NCBI GenBank assembly: GCA_016124805.1
Contig: WGND01000010.1
Location: forward strand, 52,661 to 116,660
Source of the DNA: Hyphomicrobiales bacterium
GTDB taxonomy: Bacteria > Pseudomonadota > Alphaproteobacteria > Parvibaculales > Parvibaculaceae
Reading direction: 5' to 3'
Length of the DNA: 64,000 nt
Shown here: in pieces, positions 1 to 8,211 of the stretch
How positions within the stretch are numbered: the first letter of the stretch is position 1
How the letters are laid out: each line of letters opens with the position of its first letter
The notes under the pieces: generated by a model
Database searches by the model: none
Told to the model about the DNA's origin: nothing
What the model saw: the letters and a program-made list of their open reading frames with translations, nothing else
Translations under genes and position numbers: made by a program

Positions 1-174
1 GAAGCGCTGCTGCAAGTCTATCTCGATAGCGGTCCAGTTCCGACATTCCATCCGTGGATTAGATTGGATGGAGCGGATCGTAAACAAAGAGACGTTAGAG
101 AAAAGAGAATTGCGTCCGCGCTGTTGGGCATTCGTCCTGCTGTACGAAGAAAAATCTGCCCAATATCGCTCTAG
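1..174 (+). CDS. C-terminal fragment of an unidentified protein
   Basis: Frame 1 is open from the window edge for 57 codons and ends in TAG at 172-174. The fragment is basic toward its end and contains a PTFHPWIRLDG stretch that reads like real protein. I do not recognise the family. It converges on the restriction endonuclease gene, whose stop lies 6 bp away, a typical tail-to-tail arrangement. It could also be a chance open frame, because a run of this length is not decisive. Confidence 0.35.
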   Translation, partial: EALLQVYLDSGPVPTFHPWIRLDGADRKQRDVREKRIASALLGIRPAVRRKICPISL

Positions 175-180
175 AATACT

Positions 181-1026
181 TTAGAGCTTTGTGACAGTGA
201 GAACACGAGGCCGTTTAGCTTTTGGCCATGCCAGCTTGGCCTGCAGCTCTTCGACGATCTCTGATGGATCAGGTGGAATTCCCTCTCTGAGGGCGTTCTG
301 CACTTCATCCCATTCCGAATAAATAATGTTCGCGTTCTGCATGGAATAGTTAGCGCCGACTTTCTTAATTGGATAAGAGAGCCAAGTGATTTCCGTGTTG
401 CCTTGGGACGTTGAAGAAAAATTAGGCAGCGCATTGAAAAATTGAGTGTCTACGACTACGAAGAATTTTTTACCCCAACGTCTGAAGACCGGAACCTTCA
501 ATTGAAGTTGTGGGATAAGTCGCTTTTGAGCTGATGATCGGAAATCCGGACGGCGATCTGAATTTTTGAGATCAAGATGGTCGTTTTCGAGAAAAAAATT
601 CATTGGCGATCTAGTCTCTCCGCCGGAAAAATAGACCGCTTGGACTTCAACCGCAGCAAAGTCCACAACCTTCCCGTCAACGATACGACCGAGAATATAA
701 TCAACTTTCCCAATTTTGCGGTCAGGGGCCTCGTCTTCGCTCTCTATCTTTAGGATACGAACTTCCGGAAAAACACCGAACAACGCCCCTTCACCAAAAG
801 CAATCCTCGCGGCATCATTAAAGATGCGATTGTCCTCGACAAACCTCACTGGGCAGAGAGACGCTGCTTCTTGACCATCTGATATACTACAGATACCGAT
901 GGGATCAGATTTACTCGCCTTTGTGCAGGGAGAACTGCGAAAAGGGCAATGCTTTTCAATCCTAGCCTTCCGTGCAGTTGCTGATAAATCCTCTACGCCA
1001 TATCCGAAGATTTCTGAAATTCGCAT
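181..1026 (-). CDS. NotI-family type II restriction endonuclease
   Basis: A 281-aa protein likely to cut DNA at a GC-rich palindrome that the adjacent methyltransferase protects. Visible evidence: the N-terminus (ISEIFGYGVEDLS) resembles the NotI start, followed by four spaced cysteines, C27 in HCPF, C34, C46 and C58 in CPVRF. NotI binds a single iron through four cysteines in the same region. A PD-(D/E)XK-like core follows, with D109 in KVDY and E127-V-Q129, matching the E-x-Q variant described for NotI. The ATG is preceded by GAGGGAG about 6 bases upstream. The gene is last in an RHH-methyltransferase-endonuclease operon, 21 bp after the methyltransferase. Family assignment is fairly secure; the recognition site cannot be read from sequence. 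Confidence 0.8.
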   Translation of the reverse strand: MRISEIFGYGVEDLSATARKARIEKHCPFRSSPCTKASKSDPIGICSISDGQEAASLCPVRFVEDNRIFNDAARIAFGEGALFGVFPEVRILKIESEDEAPDRKIGKVDYILGRIVDGKVVDFAAVEVQAVYFSGGETRSPMNFFLENDHLDLKNSDRRPDFRSSAQKRLIPQLQLKVPVFRRWGKKFFVVVDTQFFNALPNFSSTSQGNTEITWLSYPIKKVGANYSMQNANIIYSEWDEVQNALREGIPPDPSEIVEELQAKLAWPKAKRPRVLTVTKL

Positions 1027-1047
1027 TTGCGCTCCCTCAATACGACT

Positions 1048-2196
1048 TTAGGCAGTCGCTACTTCGCGAGCATGTTCCTCGTCAAATTGCTCGCCAACAG
1101 TTGCGCGTTTTACAGCTTCAGCAATTTGACGACCGAGTAACGGTGGCACTGCATTTCCGACCTGTACATATTGATCAGTTCGAGAGCCCTTAAATTCAAA
1201 CCAATCGGGGAATGATTGCAAACGAGCGGCTTCACGCACAGTGATGCTGCGGTCTTGCTCGGGGTGGAGATAAGCTCCCCAATGTAAATCGCATTTGGTA
1301 AGAATTGTGCAGGCCAAACTATCCCAGGTCATCCGTCCATAACGTTTCGTATGGTCGCATCGACGGGCTTTTTTCATGCCCTCTGGCAAAAGCTCGATGG
1401 GAATATCACGCCAGCTTCCACCCGGGGGAATATGTGCCATGCGCTTAACATTGATTGGCGCAAGTCGAGGTGCAGCGTGGTTCAAAACTCTTCCGGACCC
1501 CTCGCGCATCATCCGCTGATATGCGGATTTAGCGGTTCGACCATAGCGCGTTACGCCTCGATCTTCACCGTTCTCCAAATGCGGTAAATCAGAAATGGCG
1601 TCTCCAATAGTCACAAATGGCAGCTTTCCGGCGCCGTGTGTGATTTCTGGCCAAATGATAGGTAGCCCAAGTCTGTTTCCCAAAAAGACTACCCGTCGCC
1701 GCTCTTGCGGTACACCGTATTCTTCTGATTTTAACACTCGGTATTCAACTACATAACCAAGCTCATTTAATCGACTAATGATTGCCGAAACTGCCTCCCC
1801 GCCTCCAGCGGAGGTAATTCCAGTTACATTCTCCAGCACGACCCAAGCCGGACGCAATCCATTCACAATACGCAAATAGTCCTTAAACAGATAACTGCGC
1901 TCGTCGTGCATTCCACGCTGGTGGTTATAAACACTGAACCCCTGACAAGGTGGCCCACCGACTAAGCAGTCCAACTCACCCTTGGCCAACCCAGCGACTT
2001 TCAAGAATTGTGGCGCTGTGATTTTCCCGATTGGGCCATTCAAAAAAGTGGCTTCTCGGTGCGTCACTTTAAATGTCTCTGCCGCCGCTTCATCAAAATC
2101 ATTCCCTGCAAGCACGTGGAAACCCGCTTGCCGAAATCCCTCTGATAAGCCTCCTGCTCCGCAAAATAGGTCTATAGCTGTCCAGTTTTTGCTCAT
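1048..2196 (-). CDS. DNA (cytosine-5-)-methyltransferase
   Basis: A 382-aa C5-cytosine methyltransferase. Ordered motifs are visible: I, DLFCGAGGLSEGF (residues 9-21, AdoMet binding); IV, GGPPCQGFS with catalytic C84; VI, ENV around residue 122; VIII, QERRR around 164; a variable target-recognition region of about 110 residues; then RLQSFPDWF and X, GNAVPPLLG near the C-terminus. It should protect host DNA from the NotI-like endonuclease encoded directly downstream; that pairing is inferred from adjacency. Its start overlaps the stop of the ribbon-helix-helix gene (ATGA-type overlap), so the two are probably translationally coupled. A purine-rich AAGGAAAAG precedes the ATG. The length is normal for the Dcm family. 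Confidence 0.93.
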   Translation of the reverse strand: MSKNWTAIDLFCGAGGLSEGFRQAGFHVLAGNDFDEAAAETFKVTHREATFLNGPIGKITAPQFLKVAGLAKGELDCLVGGPPCQGFSVYNHQRGMHDERSYLFKDYLRIVNGLRPAWVVLENVTGITSAGGGEAVSAIISRLNELGYVVEYRVLKSEEYGVPQERRRVVFLGNRLGLPIIWPEITHGAGKLPFVTIGDAISDLPHLENGEDRGVTRYGRTAKSAYQRMMREGSGRVLNHAAPRLAPINVKRMAHIPPGGSWRDIPIELLPEGMKKARRCDHTKRYGRMTWDSLACTILTKCDLHWGAYLHPEQDRSITVREAARLQSFPDWFEFKGSRTDQYVQVGNAVPPLLGRQIAEAVKRATVGEQFDEEHAREVATA

Positions 2197-2432
2197 AAGC
2201 TGGCTTTTCCTTGCGCTGGAAGCTTCAGGGGGAGCTGCATCTCTCCCCGCCCGTATCGTTCTAGAAATTCACCTACAGCTTGGCGAGTGAGCCAAGACAA
2301 CGAAACATCATATTGCTCTGACAAGGCACACATTTCGTTGCGCTCACTATCTCCCAGAGTAATGGTAATCCGCGTCGTTTTTCCAACCATTGTCCACCCA
2401 AGAGCCAACGCATTAAGAAGGGGATCGTGCAT
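2193..2432 (-). CDS. Small ribbon-helix-helix type protein
   Basis: A 79-aa protein with the sequence KTTRITITLGDSERNEMCAL, typical of an RHH DNA-binding fold: one beta strand carrying alternating R/T residues, then a helix. Its stop codon overlaps the methyltransferase start, so it opens the restriction-modification operon and may repress it, much as C proteins set the balance in other systems; that role is inferred. The ATG at 2432 has AAAGGTG about 10 bases upstream. An internal ATG at 2390 (MVGKTTRIT) would give 65 aa starting exactly at the RHH strand and is a credible alternative. Confidence 0.6.
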   Translation of the reverse strand: MHDPLLNALALGWTMVGKTTRITITLGDSERNEMCALSEQYDVSLSWLTRQAVGEFLERYGRGEMQLPLKLPAQGKASL

Positions 2433-2630
2433 CGGAATGCATCACCTTTCAACATACTTCATCAATGTGCATATCGCTCCTTATTTCATTGGCATTATAT
2501 TTTGCAATTTGATTTTCGTATGTGCTTATCCAAGTCGGTGGGTTGCATCGCCGATGCCGTGAGCGTCCTCACTGAACCCCGCCAGCCACCCTCTAACTTA
2601 TTAGAATTTATAGTCTTTTGAATGCCAGCC

Positions 2631-2751
2631 GTTGCTCAACTGGGGTGTCCAAGAGCATGTCCCGGACAGCTAATTCTGAAGCCGTTGGACAGCGGGATTG
2701 AATTTCAGTCCATGCTCCCCGCGTGGGGTGGCTCAATTGGACAATAGCAGC
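2631..2751 (+). ncRNA. Putative structured RNA upstream of the reverse transcriptase
   Basis: Four helices nest around one centre. Outer: GTTGCT 2631-2636 with AGCAGC 2746-2751 (one G-U). Next: TGTCCAA 2646-2652 with TTGGACA 2737-2743. Next: GAGCATG 2653-2659 with CATGCTC 2711-2717. Inner: TCCCG 2660-2664 with CGGGA 2693-2697. The three inner 5' arms are continuous. The 3' side between helices two and three can form a small CCC-GCGT-GGG hairpin (2718-2727). A second TTGGACA copy at 2685-2691 offers an alternative partner for 2646-2652. Non-coding RNAs directly upstream of RT genes are templates or partners in retrons and some defence RTs. Strand and expression are inferred from the RT orientation. 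Confidence 0.45.
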
Positions 2752-2762
2752 GCGACCATGAT

Positions 2763-2807
2763 TGTTCATTTTTGAACATTTATTTGTTCAAATTTGCACA
2801 CGTGTGC
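2763..2807. repeat. Hairpin and 12-bp palindrome before the RT gene
   Basis: TGTTCA (2763-2768) and TGAACA (2773-2778) form a 6-bp inverted repeat with a TTTT loop; a further TTGTTCAAA follows at about 2785-2792. GCACACGTGTGC at 2796-2807 is a perfect 12-bp palindrome. They sit between the putative structured RNA and the RT start and could be a 3' RNA end, an operator, or both. Confidence 0.5.
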
Positions 2808-2953
2808 AGCTAAGTAGGAGAAATTGGCACACGGGCAAAGCTGGGCCATTATCGTTACGCCTATTCCGCAGCTTTACGTATTTCGATTTCGGACCTCTGC
2901 GAGCCAATAAATCGGGGTGCTATTCATAGTACAATCAAATCTAGACCATTGAA

Positions 2954-4273
2954 ATGAAACAAAAAAAGCTCCTTAAACACGGTAAAATCGGCGGGATTTG
3001 GTTCGCTAAAAGCAACCTCGGGCCTCATGAGATTGCCGATTTGCTTATGAAGCTCAAACTCTCAAGAAAGAAGGAGCGCAAACTTTACAAAAGCTTTGAA
3101 CTTGCCGCCCAGACACAGGGGCTGGCTGCCATCCGTAAAGCCGCGACTGACTACTTCAACTCTGTCTATGCACGGTTCATAGCTGCTGTTGAAATGAACA
3201 AGAAGCGTGAGGTCACTGAAAAGCAGAACTTGGAGGAATGCTACGAAATAGCGCTTGGCTTGCAGGTTCACAAACCGATCACTGAAAAAGTCCGGGTCTT
3301 TTTCAAGCCAAAGAAATCTGGCGGGACAAGGCCCATTAGCGTCTTTGGTCCCCGGCATGGCACGGCTCAACGGCTGCTCAAGAGGCTTTTGCTCTCGTTT
3401 TATTCCCCCAAAATTTGGCAATACACGTCAAAAGGTCCTAAGGCCGCAGTAAAGGCCGCAAAGAAAATACCAATTGCTGAAGGTTCGGTGGCAGTTACTC
3501 TGGATATCAAGAATTTCTATGGAAGCTTTATTGACGAGGGGGTCACCAAACTTCTAAAATTCCTCCCGTCTGATGTGGTCGCTAATGTTGTTCTCGCGAA
3601 TGATGTGACCCTGTCAGATATGGATTGGTCCCCCCTATGTGTGACTGATTTATCCATAGCCCGCTCAGGAGTACCACAAGGCTCGGCTGTTTCACCCTTA
3701 GTGGGGGAATTGGCAATTTCGCATCTTGATGTGGAGCTGCCTTCAGGGATTTGGTTTGCAAACTACGCAGATGATTTTCTGGTCATTGCTCCTACCGAGG
3801 ATTTAGCTGAAATCGCCAAACTCGCCTTGAGTGCGGCAGTAGCCGCCCTCCCGAGCGGGCATTTTATTCTTGAAGAGCGCGAACGAGCGCCCATCAAGTC
3901 GGGTGTCACTTTCCTTGGTCATTCTCTCTTGTTGGAAGATGGCAAGTTACTCGCACAGCCATCTTCTCATGCTAACTCTAAGTTTGCTGACAAGCTTGAA
4001 GAGCTGATGCATTTGGCTGGAAAAGCTAAACAGAACTACACCAAATCCAAGTCACCCGAAGACCGCCAACACTTGGTTGTTGCGGTCGCTGCTATATATT
4101 GGTTCGGTTTAAACTGGCGGACTGCGTTTTCGGAATGTGAAAATATTTCCGTGGAAACGCTCTATCAAGAAGTCGTCTTCCAAGTCAAAAAGTATCTGGC
4201 GGGGACAGACATCAAGCACGATGAATTCAAGGCCGTTAAGCCCGAAATAGAGATTACGTTCTTATACGATTAG
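2954..4273 (+). CDS. Reverse transcriptase of unassigned class
   Basis: A 439-aa RNA-directed DNA polymerase. The fingers-palm motifs are in order: KKSGGTRPISV (residues 120-130), motif A LDIKNFY with D184, PQGSAVSP (241-248), the catalytic YADD (271-274) and FLGHSL (320-325). Both catalytic aspartate positions are intact, so activity is expected. No HNH, maturase or protease-like domain is visible; about 110 residues follow the palm. The retron signature VTG is absent (LGHSL occupies that place), and PQGxxxSP argues against a DGR enzyme, which has xGxxxSQ. No clear Shine-Dalgarno precedes the ATG. The gene runs tail-to-tail into the integrase gene with a 12-bp overlap. Candidates are an unknown-group or defence-type RT using the upstream RNA; this is inference. 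Confidence 0.88.
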   Translation: MKQKKLLKHGKIGGIWFAKSNLGPHEIADLLMKLKLSRKKERKLYKSFELAAQTQGLAAIRKAATDYFNSVYARFIAAVEMNKKREVTEKQNLEECYEIALGLQVHKPITEKVRVFFKPKKSGGTRPISVFGPRHGTAQRLLKRLLLSFYSPKIWQYTSKGPKAAVKAAKKIPIAEGSVAVTLDIKNFYGSFIDEGVTKLLKFLPSDVVANVVLANDVTLSDMDWSPLCVTDLSIARSGVPQGSAVSPLVGELAISHLDVELPSGIWFANYADDFLVIAPTEDLAEIAKLALSAAVAALPSGHFILEERERAPIKSGVTFLGHSLLLEDGKLLAQPSSHANSKFADKLEELMHLAGKAKQNYTKSKSPEDRQHLVVAVAAIYWFGLNWRTAFSECENISVETLYQEVVFQVKKYLAGTDIKHDEFKAVKPEIEITFLYD

Positions 4274-6028
4274 CAACGTAGCCTTAGCTGTTGCTGATGG
4301 CACCACGTCAACGTGCAAATGTGACAGGTCCAGTCCCGGATAGATTATACTTTCGACATATGGTTGAAGCTGATCCGGGGTATATCCCGATCCGTAGTTA
4401 TCGCTCACGCCCTTTGACAGCGACCAGCCGCCAAGCTTTTGTAAAACCCAATCTGGGGCTTCAATTAGGCGCAACGCGTCGCGGAAGTTATGTCGGAAAC
4501 TATGTAGGCCAATTTTACCGTCTTTTTCGATAATCGAGGGTAGAAAGGAGGCCGTGAACCAGTCCGCCAATGGTTGGGACATATAGCCATATTTACCGGC
4601 CTTTAATTCGGGAAAGAGTTTGACGTTTTTGATTTTCTCTAGCTGCTCGACGTAGTTCAAGAAACCCACTCGTACTAACTCGGGATGTATCGGAACACCA
4701 CGCTTGCTTGTGGGCGTCTTCAACTTCTTCTCGCCACTGTCGTTAACATCAAAATATCGACAACCCTTCGCGGTGGTCTTCACATCAGCGACATCAAGTT
4801 GGCAAACTTCATTCGCTCGCATTCCAGAAAACAAACAAATCAAGGGCACCCAAAAGCGAGCTCGGCGAATTACATTTGGCCCCGGCCTGGAGAAACCATG
4901 ACCATCATCTCGGCAACCCGTATAGATTGGTGCCGTAAAAATCGTCCGCAGTTCTTCGGATGTAAACGGTCGGCGTTTATCCGCATCATGCGTCTTTGTC
5001 GCCCACGGTTTCAGGTCTTCAGATGGCACCATCGGGAGCAATCCCAATTTATGTCCAAGTCTTAGTACCGAAGTTAGCGTTCCAAGGTGCAACGACTGTG
5101 TGGTGTGCGAAAGACGTGTTCGCCCATCAGCGAGAGCTCTCTCAATGGCCATTGCTATCGACAGGTTCGGGTAATGCTTATGAACGTTCGTCGGCACTTG
5201 TGAGAGTGTGTCTCTAAAGGCCATGCATCGTTCAAGGTTGATCTCTGAGACTAGCGCATCCTCTCCAATGATTTCTTTCATCAGCTCCAGCGAAGCTTTG
5301 ATTTTGTCGATCCGCTTTTCCGCGACATTTTTGTATTCGGCATCCTTCTTGTATTGATCAAAATACAATCCGCACAACTCGCCAAATGTCTTCGTTGAGC
5401 TCTTGCTTGTCTTCGCACTCAGTGCTGATTGGCTAGCAAAAAGAACATCGAAAGACGATTTCGAAAAATCGTGTTTCAGTCGCGCAACTTCTCTTCGACT
5501 AAGCTCAAGCAAGGCGCGCCGGATAAGCTCTGCAAATTCACTGTTGCTAAAAGTCTGGTTGTTAAACTGATATGCACTTCCATCGGTGATTTTCTGATGC
5601 GCGTGCCAAATTGCTCGATGCCCCTCTGGGTCGTCTGCTTCGCTCAGAAACCCACTTTCTTCAAATGCCTCCTTAAGCATTTCATGGCGTTCATCTTCCG
5701 ACGCCGGAGGATCGTTTGCGAGCCTCTTTGCCCACTCGGCATCGCGCTCTTCGACAAAGGCGCGAACTAAGCTAACGGCTAGAGCCTCCGTCATCAGCGG
5801 CATGGTTTTCGCGTCAGCAGCCTGCATTTCAGCAGAACGAAATGTCGCGTCCCATTCAACATCTTTGATGCTGCGCAACTGCGTAGCTTTCGAAAGATTG
5901 CCCGTCCCAAGCGAGACCTTGACGACCTTCTTTCCAAGCGCGTCCACCAGATGCGGCGGCACTCGCCGGTGATAGTAAAATGTATTGCCTCGCTTCAGCA
6001 GGCGATGTTTTTTGGGCACGTCTGACAT
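4262..6028 (-). CDS. Tyrosine recombinase (integrase) of the tRNA-Ala element
   Basis: A 588-aa site-specific recombinase expected to catalyse integration and excision of the element. The N-terminus has a lambda-integrase-like arm-binding stretch (RGNTFYYHRRVPPHL, resembling the DUF6538 type), followed by a long helical middle region. The C-terminal catalytic domain shows R404 (SGMRANE), K442 (TSKRGVP), H509-x-x-R512 (HSFRHNF), W535 (LGGW) and nucleophile Y545 or Y549 (NYGSGY). All catalytic positions appear present. The start lies 91 bp from the tRNA-Ala 3' end and the gene points away from it, the usual layout next to an att site. The 588-aa length is at the long end for the family. Confidence 0.92.
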   Translation of the reverse strand: MSDVPKKHRLLKRGNTFYYHRRVPPHLVDALGKKVVKVSLGTGNLSKATQLRSIKDVEWDATFRSAEMQAADAKTMPLMTEALAVSLVRAFVEERDAEWAKRLANDPPASEDERHEMLKEAFEESGFLSEADDPEGHRAIWHAHQKITDGSAYQFNNQTFSNSEFAELIRRALLELSRREVARLKHDFSKSSFDVLFASQSALSAKTSKSSTKTFGELCGLYFDQYKKDAEYKNVAEKRIDKIKASLELMKEIIGEDALVSEINLERCMAFRDTLSQVPTNVHKHYPNLSIAMAIERALADGRTRLSHTTQSLHLGTLTSVLRLGHKLGLLPMVPSEDLKPWATKTHDADKRRPFTSEELRTIFTAPIYTGCRDDGHGFSRPGPNVIRRARFWVPLICLFSGMRANEVCQLDVADVKTTAKGCRYFDVNDSGEKKLKTPTSKRGVPIHPELVRVGFLNYVEQLEKIKNVKLFPELKAGKYGYMSQPLADWFTASFLPSIIEKDGKIGLHSFRHNFRDALRLIEAPDWVLQKLGGWSLSKGVSDNYGSGYTPDQLQPYVESIIYPGLDLSHLHVDVVPSATAKATLLIV

Positions 6029-6119
6029 TCCTCATGTGTACCATTCTTGTGGCCCACACTGGAACTCTAAGCTGCTGATTTGATGGAAACTTCAGGCGCT
6101 CTGCGCTTTATCTGAAATT

Positions 6120-6195
<76 letters not shown>

Positions 6196-6303
6196 GCCGT
6201 TGTGACCGGCATGGGGTTGGGCCCCAAGCCAGCGGTGGCGGAACTTAGGTTTAGTTCCGCCAATGTTCAAGGAAAAACTTTGCGCCCTCAAAGAGGCTGT
6301 TTT

Positions 6304-6693
6304 TCAGTCGTCGTCTTTCTTGCCGCCGCGCACGATGCCGCTGACATCATCGTCCTCGTCATCATCGTCGGGCAGGAAGGCATCGTCATCGGAATCATCA
6401 TCCGTGGCATCATCAATATCGAGATCATCATCGACATCGGCTGCCAGTTCCTCGTCCCGCATGGCGTCAAGCGAGACATTATCGTCATCATCATCGTCAG
6501 CCGTCGGCACCGGCTTCACGGCCTTTTCCTTCGGCTTCTCGGCAGGCTTTGCGGCCCGCTTCACTTTGGGCGCTACTTCTGGAACGAACTCATGTTTGCA
6601 TTTGGGGCAAACAACGGGGTTCTTCTTCAGATCGTAGAACTTCGCGCCGCAGCTCGGACAATCGCGCTTCGTTCCCAACTCCGGTTTCGACAA
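6304..6693 (-). CDS. FYDLN-acid family zinc-ribbon protein (TIGR02300)
   Basis: A 129-aa protein of unknown function conserved in alphaproteobacteria. It opens with SKPELGTKRDCPSCGAKFYDL, holds two CxxC pairs (CPSC, CPKC) that should bind zinc, has a lysine/proline linker, and ends in a long Asp-rich acidic tail finishing KKDDD. I place the start at the TTG (6693): AGGGAGA lies about 7 bases upstream and family members begin at this point. A longer open frame back to 6792 has no support. It is divergent from aroA. The Asp run comes from CATCATCGTCG-like codon repeats, so its length may vary between strains. Confidence 0.85.
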   Translation of the reverse strand: MSKPELGTKRDCPSCGAKFYDLKKNPVVCPKCKHEFVPEVAPKVKRAAKPAEKPKEKAVKPVPTADDDDDDNVSLDAMRDEELAADVDDDLDIDDATDDDSDDDAFLPDDDDEDDDVSGIVRGGKKDDD

Positions 6694-6867
6694 GCTGTCT
6701 CTCCCTCGCGCCAACGCACGAAAATCGCCTGATATCAGGCTTGATGTTTCTCTACTGATTTTCCCATTGCCACGATAAGGGGCTCCTGTCAAAACCTATT
6801 CGCGCATGGCGGGGTCCGCCGACAACATGACCCCGTCTTTCAATTCGTCATCCCAGCTGGAAGCGCC

Positions 6868-8211
6868 GTGGCCCATATATCGCCGACCTCACCCCAAAGC
6901 CTCTCTGCCCATGCTTCAAAGGGCCTGAACGGGCATGTCAGACTGCCGGGCGACAAGTCGATTTCGCACCGCGCCCTGATCTTCGGGGCACTGGCTGTGG
7001 GCGAGACCCGCATCACCGGCCTGCTGGAAGGTGAAGATGTGCTGGCAACGGCTGACGCCATGCGGCGGCTCGGGGCCGATGTCATCCGTCACGGCACCGG
7101 CGACTGGTCGGTTTTCGGTGTCGGCGTGGGGGGGCTGCATGAGCCGTCCCAGCCTCTTGATTTCGGCAATTCAGGCACCGGCGCCCGCCTCGTCATGGGG
7201 CTTGTGGCAGGCCACCCCATCACAGCGACATTTGTGGGCGATGAATCGCTGTCGCGACGCCCCATGGGCCGCGTCATCACCCCGCTGACCCAGATGGGGG
7301 CCGTCTTCCATGCCCGGGAAGGGGGCCGCCTGCCCCTGACCCTGACGGGGGCCCGCCAGACCCTGGCGATGCGCTATGTCTCGCCCGTGGCCTCGGCACA
7401 GGTCAAGTCAGCCATCCTGCTGGCAGGCCTCAATGCCGCAGGCCAGACAAGCGTCATCGAAAAGACCCCGACCCGCGACCATACCGAGCGCATGCTGCGC
7501 GCTTTCGGGGCCGAGATAAGCACTGAAATCGATGCGGATGGCACCATGAGCGTGACGCTGACAGGCCAGCCTGAGCTCCATCCCTGCCCGGTCATTGTCC
7601 CGGGTGACCCCTCCTCTGCCGCCTTTCCGGTGGTTGCCGCGCTCATCACCCCGGGCTCCGACATTCTGGTGCAGGGCGTGATGATGAACCCGCATCGCGC
7701 CGGCCTCTACAAAACGCTCATGGAAATGGGGGGCGATATCGAAATCCTCAACCAGCGCGAGGAAGGCGGCGAGCCCGTCGCCGATCTGCGGGTGCGGTCA
7801 AGCGCGCTGACAGGCATTGACGTGCCGCCGGCGCGGGCCGCCTCCATGATTGACGAATATCCCGTGCTGGCGGTGGCCGCCGCCTTTGCCACGGGCGAGA
7901 CCCGTATGCTCGGCATTCATGAGCTGCGGGTGAAGGAAAGCGACCGCATTGCCGCGACGGCGGCAGGTCTGCGGGCCAATGGCATCAAGCTGCGCGAACT
8001 GGAAGATGGCATGATTGTCGAGGGCCGTGCAGGCGAGGTTGATGGCGGCGGCCATGTCGTGACCCAGATGGATCATCGCATTGCCATGAGCTTCCTTGTC
8101 ATGGGGCTGGCCAGCGCCATGCCCGTGCGCGTGGATGATGGCCGGATGATTGCGACCAGTTTCCCCGAATTTGTGCCCCTCATGCAGGGGCTCGGCGGGC
8201 ATATCGCATGA
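6868..8211 (+). CDS. aroA: 3-phosphoshikimate 1-carboxyvinyltransferase (EPSP synthase)
   Basis: A 447-aa enzyme joining shikimate-3-phosphate and phosphoenolpyruvate in aromatic amino acid synthesis. Visible family signatures are [18 protein letters not shown] near the N-terminus, [24 protein letters not shown] and, near the C-terminus, [17 protein letters not shown]. The start is a GTG with GGAAG about 5 bases upstream. Its last codons overlap the cmk start by 4 bp (ATGA), so the two are co-translated. The aroA-cmk-rpsA order is common in alphaproteobacteria. The divergent promoter is expected in 6694-6867. Confidence 0.96.
   Translation: MAHISPTSPQSLSAHASKGLNGHVRLPGDKSISHRALIFGALAVGETRITGLLEGEDVLATADAMRRLGADVIRHGTGDWSVFGVGVGGLHEPSQPLDFGNSGTGARLVMGLVAGHPITATFVGDESLSRRPMGRVITPLTQMGAVFHAREGGRLPLTLTGARQTLAMRYVSPVASAQVKSAILLAGLNAAGQTSVIEKTPTRDHTERMLRAFGAEISTEIDADGTMSVTLTGQPELHPCPVIVPGDPSSAAFPVVAALITPGSDILVQGVMMNPHRAGLYKTLMEMGGDIEILNQREEGGEPVADLRVRSSALTGIDVPPARAASMIDEYPVLAVAAAFATGETRMLGIHELRVKESDRIAATAAGLRANGIKLRELEDGMIVEGRAGEVDGGGHVVTQMDHRIAMSFLVMGLASAMPVRVDDGRMIATSFPEFVPLMQGLGGHIA

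Larger units (their letters stand above)
2433..2953. other. Non-coding region upstream of the reverse transcriptase
   Basis: This 521-bp gap separates the divergent restriction-modification operon from the RT gene. I see no convincing protein gene. The left 190 bp are AT-rich and probably hold the promoter of the RHH-methyltransferase operon. The middle holds the nested inverted repeats (2631-2751), a 6-bp hairpin (2763-2778) and a 12-bp palindrome (2796-2807). A TACAAT at 2930-2935 is a possible -10 box shortly before the RT start. Confidence 0.6.
1..6119. mobile_element. One end of a tRNA-Ala-associated integrated element
   Basis: An integrase gene faces the 3' end of an intact tRNA-Ala gene, and everything to its left in the window is accessory cargo: a restriction-modification operon, a reverse transcriptase and a large non-coding region. 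Base composition is more AT-rich than in the core genes right of the tRNA. Elements of this kind integrate into the tRNA 3' segment and leave a direct repeat at the distal end. No second copy of that segment was found in 1-6119, so the distal boundary must lie left of the window and the element is at least 6 kb. Confidence 0.65.

Noticed and set aside
2433..4273. Group II intron carrying the RT
   Set aside because: No maturase or HNH domain, no domain V-like sequence upstream or downstream, and the RT end overlaps the integrase gene.
2954..4273. Diversity-generating retroelement
   Set aside because: The RT has PQGxxxSP rather than the DGR xGxxxSQ motif, and no variable/template repeat pair was noticed.
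2631..4273. Classic retron
   Set aside because: The VTG motif is replaced by LGHSL, and the upstream repeats do not form an obvious msr-msd with its branching guanosine; a divergent retron cannot be fully excluded.
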